Shown here: in pieces, positions 25,701 through 34,368 of the stretch
Numbering within the stretch: position 1 is the first letter of the stretch
Layout: each line of letters starts with the position of its first letter
Assembly: GCA_021201795.1 (NCBI GenBank)
Contig: JAJQEF010000021.1
Location: forward strand, 1 to 40,616
DNA: 40,616 bases
Direction: 5' to 3'
Source of the DNA: Rikenellaceae bacterium
Lineage (GTDB): Bacteria > Bacteroidota > Bacteroidia > Bacteroidales > Rikenellaceae
Made by a program: the position numbers and the translations under genes
Notes under the pieces: generated by a model
The model's input: only the letters and a program-made list of their open reading frames with translations
Database searches by the model: none
What the model was told of the DNA's origin: nothing

Positions 25701-27269
25701 ATATCGCCGCCGCCGCACCATGATATTTACTCCATCGAGGATCTGGCACAGTTGATATTCGACCTTAAGAACGTCAATCCGCAGGCACGAATAAGCGTGA
25801 AACTCGTTGCGGAGAGCGGAGTGGGAACCATCGCTGCCGGAGTGGCCAAAGCCAAAGCGGACATGATACTTATAAGTGGAAGCGAGGGAGGTACCGGAGC
25901 GAGCCCGGCAAGTTCAATCAAGCATGCAGGTATGCCGCCGGAGATCGGATTGTCCGAGATACAGCAGACGTTGGTTATCAACAATCTGCGCGGCAAAGTT
26001 ACCTTACAGGTCGATGGGCAGCTTAAAACGGGACGCGACATAGTCGTCGGAGCTTTACTGGGTGCGGAAGAATACGGCTTCGCTACCAGCGCGCTGATAG
26101 TGCTGGGATGTGTGATGATGCGTAAGTGCCACCTGAACACTTGCCCTGTCGGTGTTGCGACGCAGGACGAAAATCTGCGTAAAAGATTTATCGGGCGCTA
26201 CGAATATCTTGTCAACTTTTTCAACTTTTTAGCGGAAGAGGTGCGCGAGTACCTTGCGGAGATGGGATATGAAAAACTTGACGATATAGTAGGGCGCGCC
26301 GATCTTCTGGCAGCCAAACCGGAACCGAAGGGAACGAAACTATCTAAAGTCGATCTATCCAAAGTTTTGTATGTTCCTGCCCAGGAGCAAACAAACGCTA
26401 TACGCAAGGTAATGGAACAGGATCACAAATTGGGTGAGATACGCGACCAGTCGCTGATCGAAGTATCCGCACCTGCGATAGAATCCAAAATGGCTATTCA
26501 TCTGAACATGCCTATAAAAAATACCGATCGTTCCGTAGGCGCGATGCTGTCAGGGGAGATCACTAAAATATACGGCAGCGAAGGATTACCGGAAGATACC
26601 ATACACGTTACGTTCAAGGGTTCCGCAGGCCAGAGCTTCGGAGCGTTCCTGTGCAACGGTGTGACATTCAGGCTCGAAGGCGATGCGAACGACTATCTCG
26701 GCAAAGGTTTGTCCGGCGGTAAGATAATGGTTGTTCCTCCGAAGGGCTCGACATTCGCCGCCGAAGAGAATATAATTGCAGGAAATACCCTTCTGTACGG
26801 TGCTACTACCGGAGAGGTGTATATAAACGGTAGGGTAGGAGAACGATTCTGCGTGAGGAACAGCGGTGCTACTGCCGTAGTCGAAGGAGTTGGCGACCAT
26901 GGATGCGAGTACATGACAGGCGGACGGACGGTGATTCTCGGATCTACCGGAAGGAACTTTGCCGCAGGGATGAGCGGAGGTATAGCCTACGTGTGGAACC
27001 CGGACGATAACTTCGACTTCTTCTGCAACATGGAGATGGTGGAGCTTACCCTTCTCGAGGATACTGCCGACCGGAAGGAACTGTACGGTTACATCGAGAA
27101 ACATCACCGTTATACCGGAAGCGCAGTAGCTGCCAAAATGCTTAAAAACTGGGAAGTATATGCCGAGCAGTTCATAAAGGTCATGCCTATCGAATACAAA
27201 AAAGTTCTGCATGACGAGCGAATGGAGGCTCTTAACCGCAAGATAGCGGAAGTCGAAAGGGATTATTAA
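22749..27269 (+). CDS. gltB: Glutamate synthase large subunit
   Basis: 1506 residues, full length. With GltD it converts glutamine and 2-oxoglutarate to two glutamates using NAD(P)H. The N-terminal amidotransferase nucleophile is Cys22 in EHDGCGVGLV, so a 21-residue propeptide is removed. Seen: AHRGAEGADSKTGDGAGI, the FMN domain (GAMSFGSISAEAHTAMAIAM, GKSNTGEGGEDPARF), KPGEGGQLPGFKV, ISPPPHHDIYSIEDLAQLI, and the 3Fe-4S cysteines in CVMMRKCHLNTCPVGVATQ, followed by the C-terminal beta-helix (GSAGQSFGAFLCNGV). No frame disruption in 4.5 kb, in contrast to neighbouring accessory genes. It is followed by gltD after 54 bp. Confidence 0.97.
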   Translation: MKKTILPQAQGLYSPEYEHDGCGVGLVLNINGDKYHDIVENGLQVLEHMAHRGAEGADSKTGDGAGIMVQIPHEFILLQGIPVPEKGKYGVGMLFLPKDRDDQTQCLDIVNTEISREGLSLLHVRNVPVKSDILGKDALSVEPDIKQIFVTGCEDREQFESKLYILGKKIEKAINASSVKDKKAFYIVSLSARTLIYKGMLTSLQLRHYYPDLMNPYFTSGLALVHSRFSTNTFPTWDLAQPFRLVGHNGEINTIRGNRSWMQTRETLLHPANLGGSVEAISPVVQDGMSDSASFDNVLEFFVKSGLSLPHALAMMVPENYNDKNPISEDLRSFYEYHSIWMEPWDGPATIMFSDGRYAGGLLDRNGLRPARYLITKNDMMVVASETGVLDFDASEIKEKGRLRPGKILMVDTETGEVKYDAELKEQLAGAHPYKEWLEKNRVILSQIKSGRHVKHDVENYENLLRAFGYNKEDVEKIIKPMGLNGQEPIASMGNDTPLAVLSDKPQRFFNYFRQQFAQVTNPPIDPIREELVMSLSSHIGAITSNILDPSPELCKVVKLPSPIITNTELDILNNLRYKGFKTATVPMLFEAEKGNKGLESALAELCAKAEEAVDKEVNYVILSDRGVNNKMAPIPSLMVLSAVHHHLIARKKRSQIAIIVESGEVSEVMHVALLVGFGASAVNPYMAFAVLNDQIKSGELRLDYETAEKHYIKAINKGILKVMSKMGISTIRSYRGAKLFEPIGLSKELLDKYMGGGISKINGLDLEDIANDILKSHAKGFGEFTVETNLENFGNYAYRRDGEKHAWNPETISKLQVATRLGSYKKFKEYSATVENKPNPMFLRDLMEFRSDRKPIDISKVEPASEITKRFVTGAMSFGSISAEAHTAMAIAMNIIGGKSNTGEGGEDPARFIPKEDGTSERSAIKQVASGRFGVTTEYLVNADEIQIKVAQGAKPGEGGQLPGFKVDKMIAKTRHSIPGISLISPPPHHDIYSIEDLAQLIFDLKNVNPQARISVKLVAESGVGTIAAGVAKAKADMILISGSEGGTGASPASSIKHAGMPPEIGLSEIQQTLVINNLRGKVTLQVDGQLKTGRDIVVGALLGAEEYGFATSALIVLGCVMMRKCHLNTCPVGVATQDENLRKRFIGRYEYLVNFFNFLAEEVREYLAEMGYEKLDDIVGRADLLAAKPEPKGTKLSKVDLSKVLYVPAQEQTNAIRKVMEQDHKLGEIRDQSLIEVSAPAIESKMAIHLNMPIKNTDRSVGAMLSGEITKIYGSEGLPEDTIHVTFKGSAGQSFGAFLCNGVTFRLEGDANDYLGKGLSGGKIMVVPPKGSTFAAEENIIAGNTLLYGATTGEVYINGRVGERFCVRNSGATAVVEGVGDHGCEYMTGGRTVILGSTGRNFAAGMSGGIAYVWNPDDNFDFFCNMEMVELTLLEDTADRKELYGYIEKHHRYTGSAVAAKMLKNWEVYAEQFIKVMPIEYKKVLHDERMEALNRKIAEVERDY

Positions 27270-27323
27270 TTATTGTAAAATTTAATTGGCGATCTTAACG
27301 TTTTACTTTAACACACCGCAAAA

Positions 27324-28742
27324 ATGGGAAATCCTAAAGCATTTTTAACCATAGATAGAAAAGAGGCAGGGTACCGTCCTGTCAATGAAAGAATATACGA
27401 TTACGGGGAAGTAGAGCAAACCCTGAATATAGAGGACCGTAAGCTCCAGGCATCGCGCTGTATGGATTGCGGAGTGCCGTTCTGCCACTGGGCTTGTCCT
27501 CTCGGCAATAAACAGCCGGAATGGCAGGACCTTATTTACAAGGGCAGCTGGAAGGAGGCGTACAAAGTACTCAACGAGACCTGCGACTTCCCGGAGTTCA
27601 CAGGCCGCATCTGTCCCGCATTGTGCGAGAAATCCTGCGTGCTTAAAATGTCCGGGCAGGCAGTTACCTGTCGTGAGAACGAGGTGGCGATTGTAGAACG
27701 AGCATTTGCAGAAGGTTATATTACAGCGAATCCGCCTGCTCGAAGAACCGGGAAAAAAGTTGCAGTCATCGGATCAGGTCCCGCGGGACTTGCATGTGCT
27801 AACCAGCTTAATAAGAGGGGGCACAATGTGACTGTATTTGAAAAGGATGAATATATCGGAGGCCTATTAAGGCTCGGTATTCCTGATTTTAAACTCAATA
27901 AAAAAGTTATCGACCGCAGGCTGAGTCTGTTGGAGGAAGAGGGAATCGAGTTCAAACCGTCTGTTAATGTAGGTAATGACGTTAAAATGGAAGACTTGTT
28001 AAAGGATTACGATGCGGTTTGTATAACTATCGGAGCAGGGGTGCCGAGAGATGCGAATGTAGAAGGACGCGACCTTAAAGGAATTCATTTCGCACTCGAT
28101 CTGCTGAAACAGCAGAACCGCATCAATGCCGGACAGGTAGTTCCTTTGGACGAACTTATATCCGCTAAAGGTAAGCACGTTCTCGTTATAGGAGGCGGAG
28201 ATACCGGGTCGGATTGTGTAGGAACGTCCGTAAGGCAGGGTGCTGAGAAAATCACACAGATCGAGATCATGCCTAAACCGCCGGTGGACCACAACCCTGA
28301 CACTCCCTGGCCGATGTACCCTAACGTGCTTAAAACTTCGTCTTCGCATGAAGAGGGATGCGACAGATTCTGGAACCTTAATACTACAAAGTTCATAGGA
28401 GAAGACGGTAAGGTTACAGGAGTGGAAGTCGAAGAGGTCGAATGGGTAAAAGAAGAGGACGGAAGGATGAATCTTAAAAATACCGGAAACAAACGTGTTA
28501 TCAAAGCCGATCTGGTACTGCTCGCGATGGGATTTGTTCATCCGGAACAGGAAGGCATCGTGGCAGAATTGAAACTCGCGGTCGATGGACGTAAGAATAT
28601 TGCCGTGGATGGATGCCAGAAGTGTTCCGAGGACAAAGTGTTTGCCGCCGGAGATGCGGCATCGGGAGCCTCTCTGGTAGTCAGGGCGATAGCGTCAGGA
28701 CGAAGCGCTGCCCAGAATATAGATCAATATCTTAATAAATAG
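27324..28742 (+). CDS. gltD: Glutamate synthase small subunit
   Basis: 472 residues. It takes electrons from NADPH (or NADH) and passes them through FAD and Fe-S clusters to GltB. Seen: N-terminal Fe-S cysteines in CMDCGVPFCHWACPLGN and CPALCEKSCVL, FAD motif VAVIGSGPAGLACANQL (about 150-166), NAD(P)H motif VLVIGGGDTGSDCVGTS (about 290-306) and the closing FAAGDAASGASLVVRAI. It ends in a terminator 30 bp downstream. Full-length and intact, paired with gltB as usual. Confidence 0.97.
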   Translation: MGNPKAFLTIDRKEAGYRPVNERIYDYGEVEQTLNIEDRKLQASRCMDCGVPFCHWACPLGNKQPEWQDLIYKGSWKEAYKVLNETCDFPEFTGRICPALCEKSCVLKMSGQAVTCRENEVAIVERAFAEGYITANPPARRTGKKVAVIGSGPAGLACANQLNKRGHNVTVFEKDEYIGGLLRLGIPDFKLNKKVIDRRLSLLEEEGIEFKPSVNVGNDVKMEDLLKDYDAVCITIGAGVPRDANVEGRDLKGIHFALDLLKQQNRINAGQVVPLDELISAKGKHVLVIGGGDTGSDCVGTSVRQGAEKITQIEIMPKPPVDHNPDTPWPMYPNVLKTSSSHEEGCDRFWNLNTTKFIGEDGKVTGVEVEEVEWVKEEDGRMNLKNTGNKRVIKADLVLLAMGFVHPEQEGIVAELKLAVDGRKNIAVDGCQKCSEDKVFAAGDAASGASLVVRAIASGRSAAQNIDQYLNK

Positions 28743-28771
28743 TTTCTTACTTATGCCTTTGGAAACTGTCG

Positions 28772-28807
28772 GAAACCTCCTCTTAAAATTTAAGGGAGGT
28801 TTCTTTT
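28772..28807 (+). terminator. Intrinsic terminator after gltD
   Basis: Stem GAAACCTCC / GGAGGTTTC (28772-28803) enclosing an inner CTTAAA/TTTAAG pairing, followed by TTTT. Confidence 0.8.
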
Positions 28808-28837
28808 CCCTCAGGGCGGTAACTACGAACGAATAAA

Positions 28838-30736
28838 ATGAGCGAACAGATTAAACACGAATGCGGAATAGCCTTTCTGAGGCTATTGAAACCGCTGGAT
28901 TATTATGTCGATAAATATGGGAGTGCATTCTATGGATTGAACAAAATGCATATCCTGATGGAGAAACAGCATAATCGAGGACAGGACGGTGCGGGAATTG
29001 CGGCTATTAAACTCGATCCGGTTCCGGGGAAAAAATATATAGACCGCGTAAGATCGAATGCGTGGACCCCGATAAAAAATATATTCGATGAGATTCATGA
29101 TGGAATAGAAAAGTCGGTACCGGATAAGAACCTTCTTGCCGATGCGGGGTGGGTTAAATACAATGTGCCGTTTTGCAGCGAGATTTATCTAGGACACCTT
29201 CGATACGGTACCTTCGGACGCAACGATATAGAAAATGTACATCCGGTTATGTGTGGCAGCAACTGGATGACCAGAAACCTTGTTGTGGCAGGAAACTTCA
29301 ATCTCACGAATATAGACGAGTTGTTCGACAAGATGGTAAATCTCGGACAGTATCCTTCTGCAACTACCGACACGGTGACCATACTCGAACGTATAGGTCA
29401 TTTTCTCGACTGCGAAAATGAATATAAATACAGGTACTTCCGCGACAAGGGTTACTCCAAACAAGATATAACCAATCTTATACGCGATAATCTCGATTTG
29501 AAAGAAGTTTTGTCGCAGGCTGCAAGGAGATGGGATGGAGGATATGTGATGGCGGGAATGACAGGACACGGAGATGCGTTCGTAATGCGCGATCCTAACG
29601 GCATACGTTCGGCCTTCTGGTATGCTGACGATGAGATCGTAGTCGCGGCATCGGAGCGTGCTGTGATACAGACCGCATTTAATGTGCCTTATGAGACTGT
29701 AAACGAACTCCCGCCTGCTAATGCGCTTATAGTGAAATATAACGGAGAGGCTTCTGTGTTTCCGTTCATAGAACCTCGTGAATATAAACCTTGTTCGTTC
29801 GAGCGCATTTATTTCTCACGCGGAAGCGACAGGGATATTTACAGGGAGCGTAAACAGCTCGGGAAAAATCTTATTCCGCAGTTGATGGAGAGCGTCGGAG
29901 GAGACATTGAGAATACAGTGTTCTCTTATATTCCGAATACAGCCGAGAGTGCGTTTTTCGGTATTTTGGAGGGATTGGAAGAGTATTGCGACACTATAAA
30001 ATCGGAAAAAATAGCTGAGCTTAACGGCAGCGCAGATCCAGAGAAAATCAAAGAAATACTGAAAATTAAACCGCGTGTAGAGAAGGTGGCGATAAAGGAT
30101 GTCAAAATGCGGACATTTATCACGCAGGATAACCAGCGCGACGATCTTGTGGCTCATGTCTACGATGTGACTTACGGAACGGTTAGGCAAGGGATAGATA
30201 ATCTTGTGGTGATAGACGATTCCATCGTGCGCGGAACCACACTGAAGCAAAGTATTATCCGCATACTCGACAGGCTCGGTCCGAAGAAGATCGTTATTTG
30301 TTCGTCAGCTCCCCAGATACGATATCCGGACTGCTACGGCATAGATATGTCGAGATTGGGTGAGTTTGTTGCGTTCAAAGCTGCAATCGAATTATTAAAG
30401 GAGTCGGGACGGGAACATGTAATTAAAGAAGTTTACCGTAAGGCTAAAGATAATATACTCCTGTCGAAGGAAGAAGCTGTGAACTGTGTGAAAGAGATTT
30501 ACAGTTATTTTACCGACAAGGAAATTTCAACGAAAATATCGGAGATAGTGACCGCGCCGGATGTTGAAGCTGATGTCGAGATAGTTTACCAGACGGTGGA
30601 AGGACTCCATGATTCCATTCCCGTACACAACGGCGACTGGTATTTTACAGGGAATTATCCGACTCCCGGAGGCAACGTAGTAGCCAACAAGGCGTTTATA
30701 AATTTTTACGAAAAAAATAACGACAGGGCATACTGA
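28838..30736 (+). CDS. Long amidophosphoribosyltransferase-like (PurF paralogue) protein
   Basis: 632 residues, about 130 more than ordinary PurF (470-505). N-terminal class II glutamine amidotransferase with Cys9 as likely nucleophile (KHECGIAFLRL), MEKQHNRGQDGAGIAAIKLD and LGHLRYGTFGRNDI; then a phosphoribosyltransferase domain with PRPP motif VVIDDSIVRGTTLKQSI (about 455-471) and CSSAPQIRYPDCYGIDM. The extra length is mainly an insert around residues 380-420 and a C-terminal extension (EADVEIVYQTVEGLHDSIPV). Such long PurF-like proteins beside gltBD are a recurrent Bacteroidota feature. It may feed glutamine nitrogen to PRPP, but whether it is the main purine enzyme is uncertain; I leave the symbol empty. 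The double stop is TGA TAA. Confidence 0.85.
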   Translation: MSEQIKHECGIAFLRLLKPLDYYVDKYGSAFYGLNKMHILMEKQHNRGQDGAGIAAIKLDPVPGKKYIDRVRSNAWTPIKNIFDEIHDGIEKSVPDKNLLADAGWVKYNVPFCSEIYLGHLRYGTFGRNDIENVHPVMCGSNWMTRNLVVAGNFNLTNIDELFDKMVNLGQYPSATTDTVTILERIGHFLDCENEYKYRYFRDKGYSKQDITNLIRDNLDLKEVLSQAARRWDGGYVMAGMTGHGDAFVMRDPNGIRSAFWYADDEIVVAASERAVIQTAFNVPYETVNELPPANALIVKYNGEASVFPFIEPREYKPCSFERIYFSRGSDRDIYRERKQLGKNLIPQLMESVGGDIENTVFSYIPNTAESAFFGILEGLEEYCDTIKSEKIAELNGSADPEKIKEILKIKPRVEKVAIKDVKMRTFITQDNQRDDLVAHVYDVTYGTVRQGIDNLVVIDDSIVRGTTLKQSIIRILDRLGPKKIVICSSAPQIRYPDCYGIDMSRLGEFVAFKAAIELLKESGREHVIKEVYRKAKDNILLSKEEAVNCVKEIYSYFTDKEISTKISEIVTAPDVEADVEIVYQTVEGLHDSIPVHNGDWYFTGNYPTPGGNVVANKAFINFYEKNNDRAY

Positions 30737-30843
30737 TAAAAAAATAAATGTCGGAGTCGATTCATACCTTTTTTTGACTGATACTTATTATCATAAATAT
30801 TGATGAGACAATTTTTAATGTTTATTATTTTGGAGTATCTTAG

Positions 30844-30859
30844 AATCAAATATTTGATT
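30844..30859. repeat. Perfect 16-bp palindrome before the start at 30861
   Basis: AATCAAATATTTGATT is its own reverse complement and ends 1 base before the ATG. It could be an operator or block translation when folded. Confidence 0.4.
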
Positions 30860-30860
30860 T

Positions 30861-31382
30861 ATGAAACAAAAAATTGAATCGAAGATTAAGAATGGGTGTT
30901 CGTTGGGAAATGACAGTATACTCGATTTTTACAAAATCTTGTTTTTAAGGCCTTTTATGCGTAGTTCGAGAAAGAAAACGGAATTAAAAAAATTATTGAT
31001 GGATATTGTAGCAAAATCGGATATACATGAATCTTACCAACAAAACGAAGAATATGTCGACGGTTTGCTGAAGTTAATAATTAATTATAAAAAGCAGTTA
31101 TCGGTTATACTTTAGGTGTATCTGCCATCAGTTTGGGTTTATCGTTATTGGGGGTGTCGAATACCCTTATATCGACTATAATTAAGTTCGGGATTTACGC
31201 AGGTGGTCTGATTTAATACATATTCTTTAAAGTATTCATTAAAAAAATACTTTACAGAAACGTATATTAATTTATCCCCTCAAGGTATGGCAATACATAA
31301 GGCCCATATTGAGTATGTATCGAATGTTAGGAAATTGATGTTTAAATCTAATGACGAAATATTAAGAGAATTTGTTTTTTGA
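30861..31382 (+). pseudogene. Small unrecognised protein with a membrane segment, two compensating frameshifts
   Basis: 84 codons are open from ATG 30861 (MKQKIESKIKNGCSLGNDSI) to TAG 31113. With one more A in the A5 run at 31089-31093 the frame continues KKAVIGYTLGVSAISLGLSL and LISTIIKFGIYAGGLI, a clear membrane segment, to TAA 31214. Returning to the original frame near 31205 gives NTYSLKYSLKKYF, then TETYINLSPQGMAIHKAHIE and SNDEILREFVF, ending at TGA 31380-31382. A protein of about 173 residues broken by one loss and one gain fits the coding character along the whole stretch. No family recognised. The Lys-rich first part contains RSSRKKTELKKLLMDIVAKS. An unusual palindrome abuts the start codon. 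Confidence 0.45.
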
Positions 31383-31413
31383 TTTATAAGTAATTTGAGT
31401 TTTTGTAATAAAA

Positions 31414-31436
31414 AGCCGGCTCTAAACGAACCGGCT
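31414..31436 (-). terminator. Terminator of the lipoprotein gene at 31456
   Basis: Stem AGCCGG / CCGGCT, 31414-31436, followed on the minus strand by a U tract (plus-strand AAAA). Confidence 0.7.
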
Positions 31437-31455
31437 ATGTGGATTCACTCTTGGG

Positions 31456-32496
31456 CTAGAGATTAAGCACTGAAGTTTTCAGAGATACGTAATAAACCTC
31501 GTCCCGTATCCGAACATATTGAGAACGGTTTTCAGGAGTCAGCAAAACTTCTATTAAATCCCATCCAACGAAAGCCATGCTTACCTCTGAAAATTTTATC
31601 CACGAAACATTATTTGTAAACATTGATAGAAGGGTTTGGGTTTGATAGAATGGTACGTTTCCGTTAATCACTTCAATCTGATCGAGATCTTTTCTTTCCG
31701 CATAGTTATATGCTTCAGGGTTTTTATTGTAAATAATTTGACCGTGTAATCCTGTTATATGAAATAGATTCGTACCGTTGGAGCCTTCTATTATAGCATA
31801 ATCGGTTAAAATATAATCTGGAGTATCGCCGTTTTGGATGTTGAGTACTCCGTTGGTGTGGTACGGAGTCAGCTCAACGCTTATCGAAGGCGCTCCGTTT
31901 ACAATTGTTAAATTGTAATAAAGCCTCAATGAATTTACGTGGAGTTCCACTCTTTCCGGGGATGTGGAACAAACATATTCATATGTGTATGTATAGTGGA
32001 TTTCCGGATTTTCTGCTACTGCACTGATACTTACGGCTTGTCCGGTAGCTGTGTCAGTGACAGTTGCAACGAAATCTTCCACTAAAAGCCATTCATCATA
32101 TTGAAAAAACTCTGGTTCGATAATACCTGCAATCTCGAACGATCCGTTAACCAGTGGACCGTCAAAAGTTTGGTTAAGCTCCTGAGCATAATAAACGGGA
32201 TAGATATTGCTCGTGTAATTCGGATCTCCGGTTATAATAAAACTGCCCTTATCGGATGCGATAGTTAATCTCTCGATCCGCACTGGTTCTGCAACCAGGG
32301 TCAAGGGGTGAAAACCTTGGAACGTTATATAATAACCCGGTTCCCCGTTGTAATCCCTCACACCCGCCGTTACGGTAATATCCAGTCGAATATCGGAATT
32401 AGCAGATTCTTACGAGACAACGATTCCCTCTATACCGTCTTTGGTACATGCAAAAGTTATTGCCATAGCAATAAATAAAAATAATTTTCTTTTCAT
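31456..32496 (-). pseudogene. Unrecognised lipoprotein with an in-frame TAA after the signal
   Basis: ATG 32496 starts a lipoprotein signal, MKRKLFLFIAMAITFAC, then TKDGIEGIVVS and TAA (32410-32412). The same frame goes on ESANSDIRLDITVTAGVRDY into a 301-codon open stretch that is usually called from a GTG at 32361 and lacks any signal. Joined, it is a lipoprotein of about 346 residues. The body is rich in beta-type segments, Thr, Tyr and Asn (IHYTYTYEYVCSTSPERVEL, NNVSWIKFSEVSMAFVGWDL) and looks like a surface adhesion or fimbrillin-type fold, but I cannot assign a family. It is a single gene with its own terminator; the 220 bp upstream to the DUF4153 gene are AT-rich and contain that gene's promoter. 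Confidence 0.6.
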
Positions 32497-32662
32497 AATT
32501 TAAGATTTAGGTTGATTAATATTTTTATAACGGATATTATTTAATATAGTTACAATTCGAATAAATAAAAATGTAATAATTTAATATAGTATGAAATAAA
32601 TAACAATGTAATCGTATGGTATATTATTATTTTAACTTTAAGCCGTATTAATAAGGAATTAA

Positions 32663-32694
32663 TTTGGCATTTCACTTATATTTTCATAAAATTG
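32663..32694 (+). promoter_or_regulatory. Putative promoter of the DUF4153 gene
   Basis: TTTG (32663-32666), 20 bases, TAAAATTG (32687-32694), one mismatch in the -7 box. The start codon is 25 bases further. Confidence 0.6.
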
Positions 32695-32719
32695 GACTTG
32701 TAAATCAACCGTTTGAATA

Positions 32720-34234
32720 ATGAAAATAAAAATAAGCGCGATAAAAGAGAACGTTAAGAATATGCTCTTACGTTCCCCTGTGGAACTTTTCGTTTCCGTA
32801 TGTTATTTCGTAGTGTCTGTCTTGAATTACGAGAGATTACTCTCGAATAGCGAAATTGGTGTAATATACCCTTTGATAATTATTGCGGTGTACTCCATCA
32901 ACAGATTGACGTATGGAACTAAATTCCGTCTGTTGTATTACATTTCTGCATTGTCGGTGTCGTTGGGGCTGCTTGAGTTCGGGATCGATGAGAAAATCCT
33001 GGTGGCTTATGTCTGTGCTGTACTTCTGATGTTCTTTTCCCATAGAACCGCTTCCAACAAGAGATTTGTAGACAGGAACTTTTTTATGGCGGAGAGCGTG
33101 GTTTTTGCAGGTATCATGGCGGGATTGGTTTATCTGGTCTATTATTCCATAGTGTTATTTACCACGGAGATATTCGACCTGAGTTGGAACGAATGGAAGA
33201 TATCGAGATACGTATTTATATTTGTCTATTCCGTAGTATGGCCTTTTATTTTCCTCGTTCTGGACAGGGACGACGTCAGACTGAAGGGAGACAGGGTATT
33301 GAAGGTGGCTGTTAACTACATTCTTTCACCTGCCTTTCTGATTTATGCTGTCCTGCTCTATATGTATTTTGCTAAAATACTGTTTTCTTGGGAGCTGCCG
33401 CGTGGAACCGTTTCCACCGTCTCTTTGATATTTTTATTTGTGGGGATAGTGCTTTATTCGATGCAGTACCTTCTGGAAAAGAAATATTTCAAGTGGTTGT
33501 ACGACTATCTGCCTTTATGGGTTATTCCTGCCGTCCTTATGGCATGGGTGGCTGCGGTTTACAGAATAATGGAATACGGGTTCACCGATTCGAGGGTTTA
33601 TCTTCTGTATACCACAATAATCGCTACGGTGTTTTATGTCGCCTTCATGTTCGGTCGGACGGATAAACTGAGATGGCTCACGGTCTTTGCATTCGTACTC
33701 CTGATGACCACATTTATTCCGGGAATCACTCCCGACGACATCGAGAGACGTTCGCAGTCGCGTTACAGGGAGAGAGTTCTCACCATGGAAGACGACGATG
33801 TTGAGAAGGTATATTATGCGACAGGACCCAATAGGGAGTCTATATACATTCATCTCGGAGATACGGGCAAGAAGATAGATGTAAGTAATTATTCCCGTTT
33901 ATATGTGGTAGACAGCTATTATTACAAATCCGATGATAATATCTGGTACGATAACGACGAGGGCATGCTTTACATATTTCAGGGAAAAAACGATACCTTG
34001 TTCTCGATCAGCCATGAGGAGATGTTCGACCGGATATTCCGGAACGCAGGGTTCAGCCGGCATGTAAACGAAACTCCCCCGAATATGATCGAAGATAACA
34101 AGGAAAAATTCCTCGAGTATTCCGACGATTCGGTGAAGATTATTTTATCTTACGCCAATTACAGCTATATAGAGGGAGAATTCGGAAAATATAAGGCGGA
34201 CATTCCTTCGCTGAAGTATTTTCTCACAAAATAG
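32720..34234 (+). CDS. DUF4153 domain membrane protein
   Basis: 504 residues. About ten hydrophobic segments fill residues 20-335 (for example LFVSVCYFVVSVLNYERLL, VVFAGIMAGLVYLVYYSIVL, VFIFVYSVVWPFIFLVL), then a soluble acidic domain from about 340 (EDDDVEKVYYATGPNRESIY to the end). Segments such as SWELPRGTVSTVSLIFLFVG and WVAAVYRIMEYGFTDSRVY match the DUF4153 family of Bacteroidota, whose function is unknown. It has its own promoter and a probable terminator and is followed by the aminomutase-like gene. Intact. Confidence 0.8.
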   Translation: MKIKISAIKENVKNMLLRSPVELFVSVCYFVVSVLNYERLLSNSEIGVIYPLIIIAVYSINRLTYGTKFRLLYYISALSVSLGLLEFGIDEKILVAYVCAVLLMFFSHRTASNKRFVDRNFFMAESVVFAGIMAGLVYLVYYSIVLFTTEIFDLSWNEWKISRYVFIFVYSVVWPFIFLVLDRDDVRLKGDRVLKVAVNYILSPAFLIYAVLLYMYFAKILFSWELPRGTVSTVSLIFLFVGIVLYSMQYLLEKKYFKWLYDYLPLWVIPAVLMAWVAAVYRIMEYGFTDSRVYLLYTTIIATVFYVAFMFGRTDKLRWLTVFAFVLLMTTFIPGITPDDIERRSQSRYRERVLTMEDDDVEKVYYATGPNRESIYIHLGDTGKKIDVSNYSRLYVVDSYYYKSDDNIWYDNDEGMLYIFQGKNDTLFSISHEEMFDRIFRNAGFSRHVNETPPNMIEDNKEKFLEYSDDSVKIILSYANYSYIEGEFGKYKADIPSLKYFLTK

Positions 34235-34270
34235 GCGTGGTATTTGCCTCGTTTCAAAACCACACAGAAT

Positions 34271-34297
34271 TTCCGGATATGCTTCGGAACATTTTTT
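34271..34297 (+). terminator. Probable terminator after the DUF4153 gene
   Basis: TTCCG (34271-34275) pairs with CGGAA (34285-34289), followed by CATTTTTTT. The stem is short. Confidence 0.5.
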
Positions 34298-34368
34298 TAG
34301 TCTTTCAATTTTTTTATAAATTACATCGGACGTACTTTGTTTTAATACTTCCATAAGATAAATTTATT

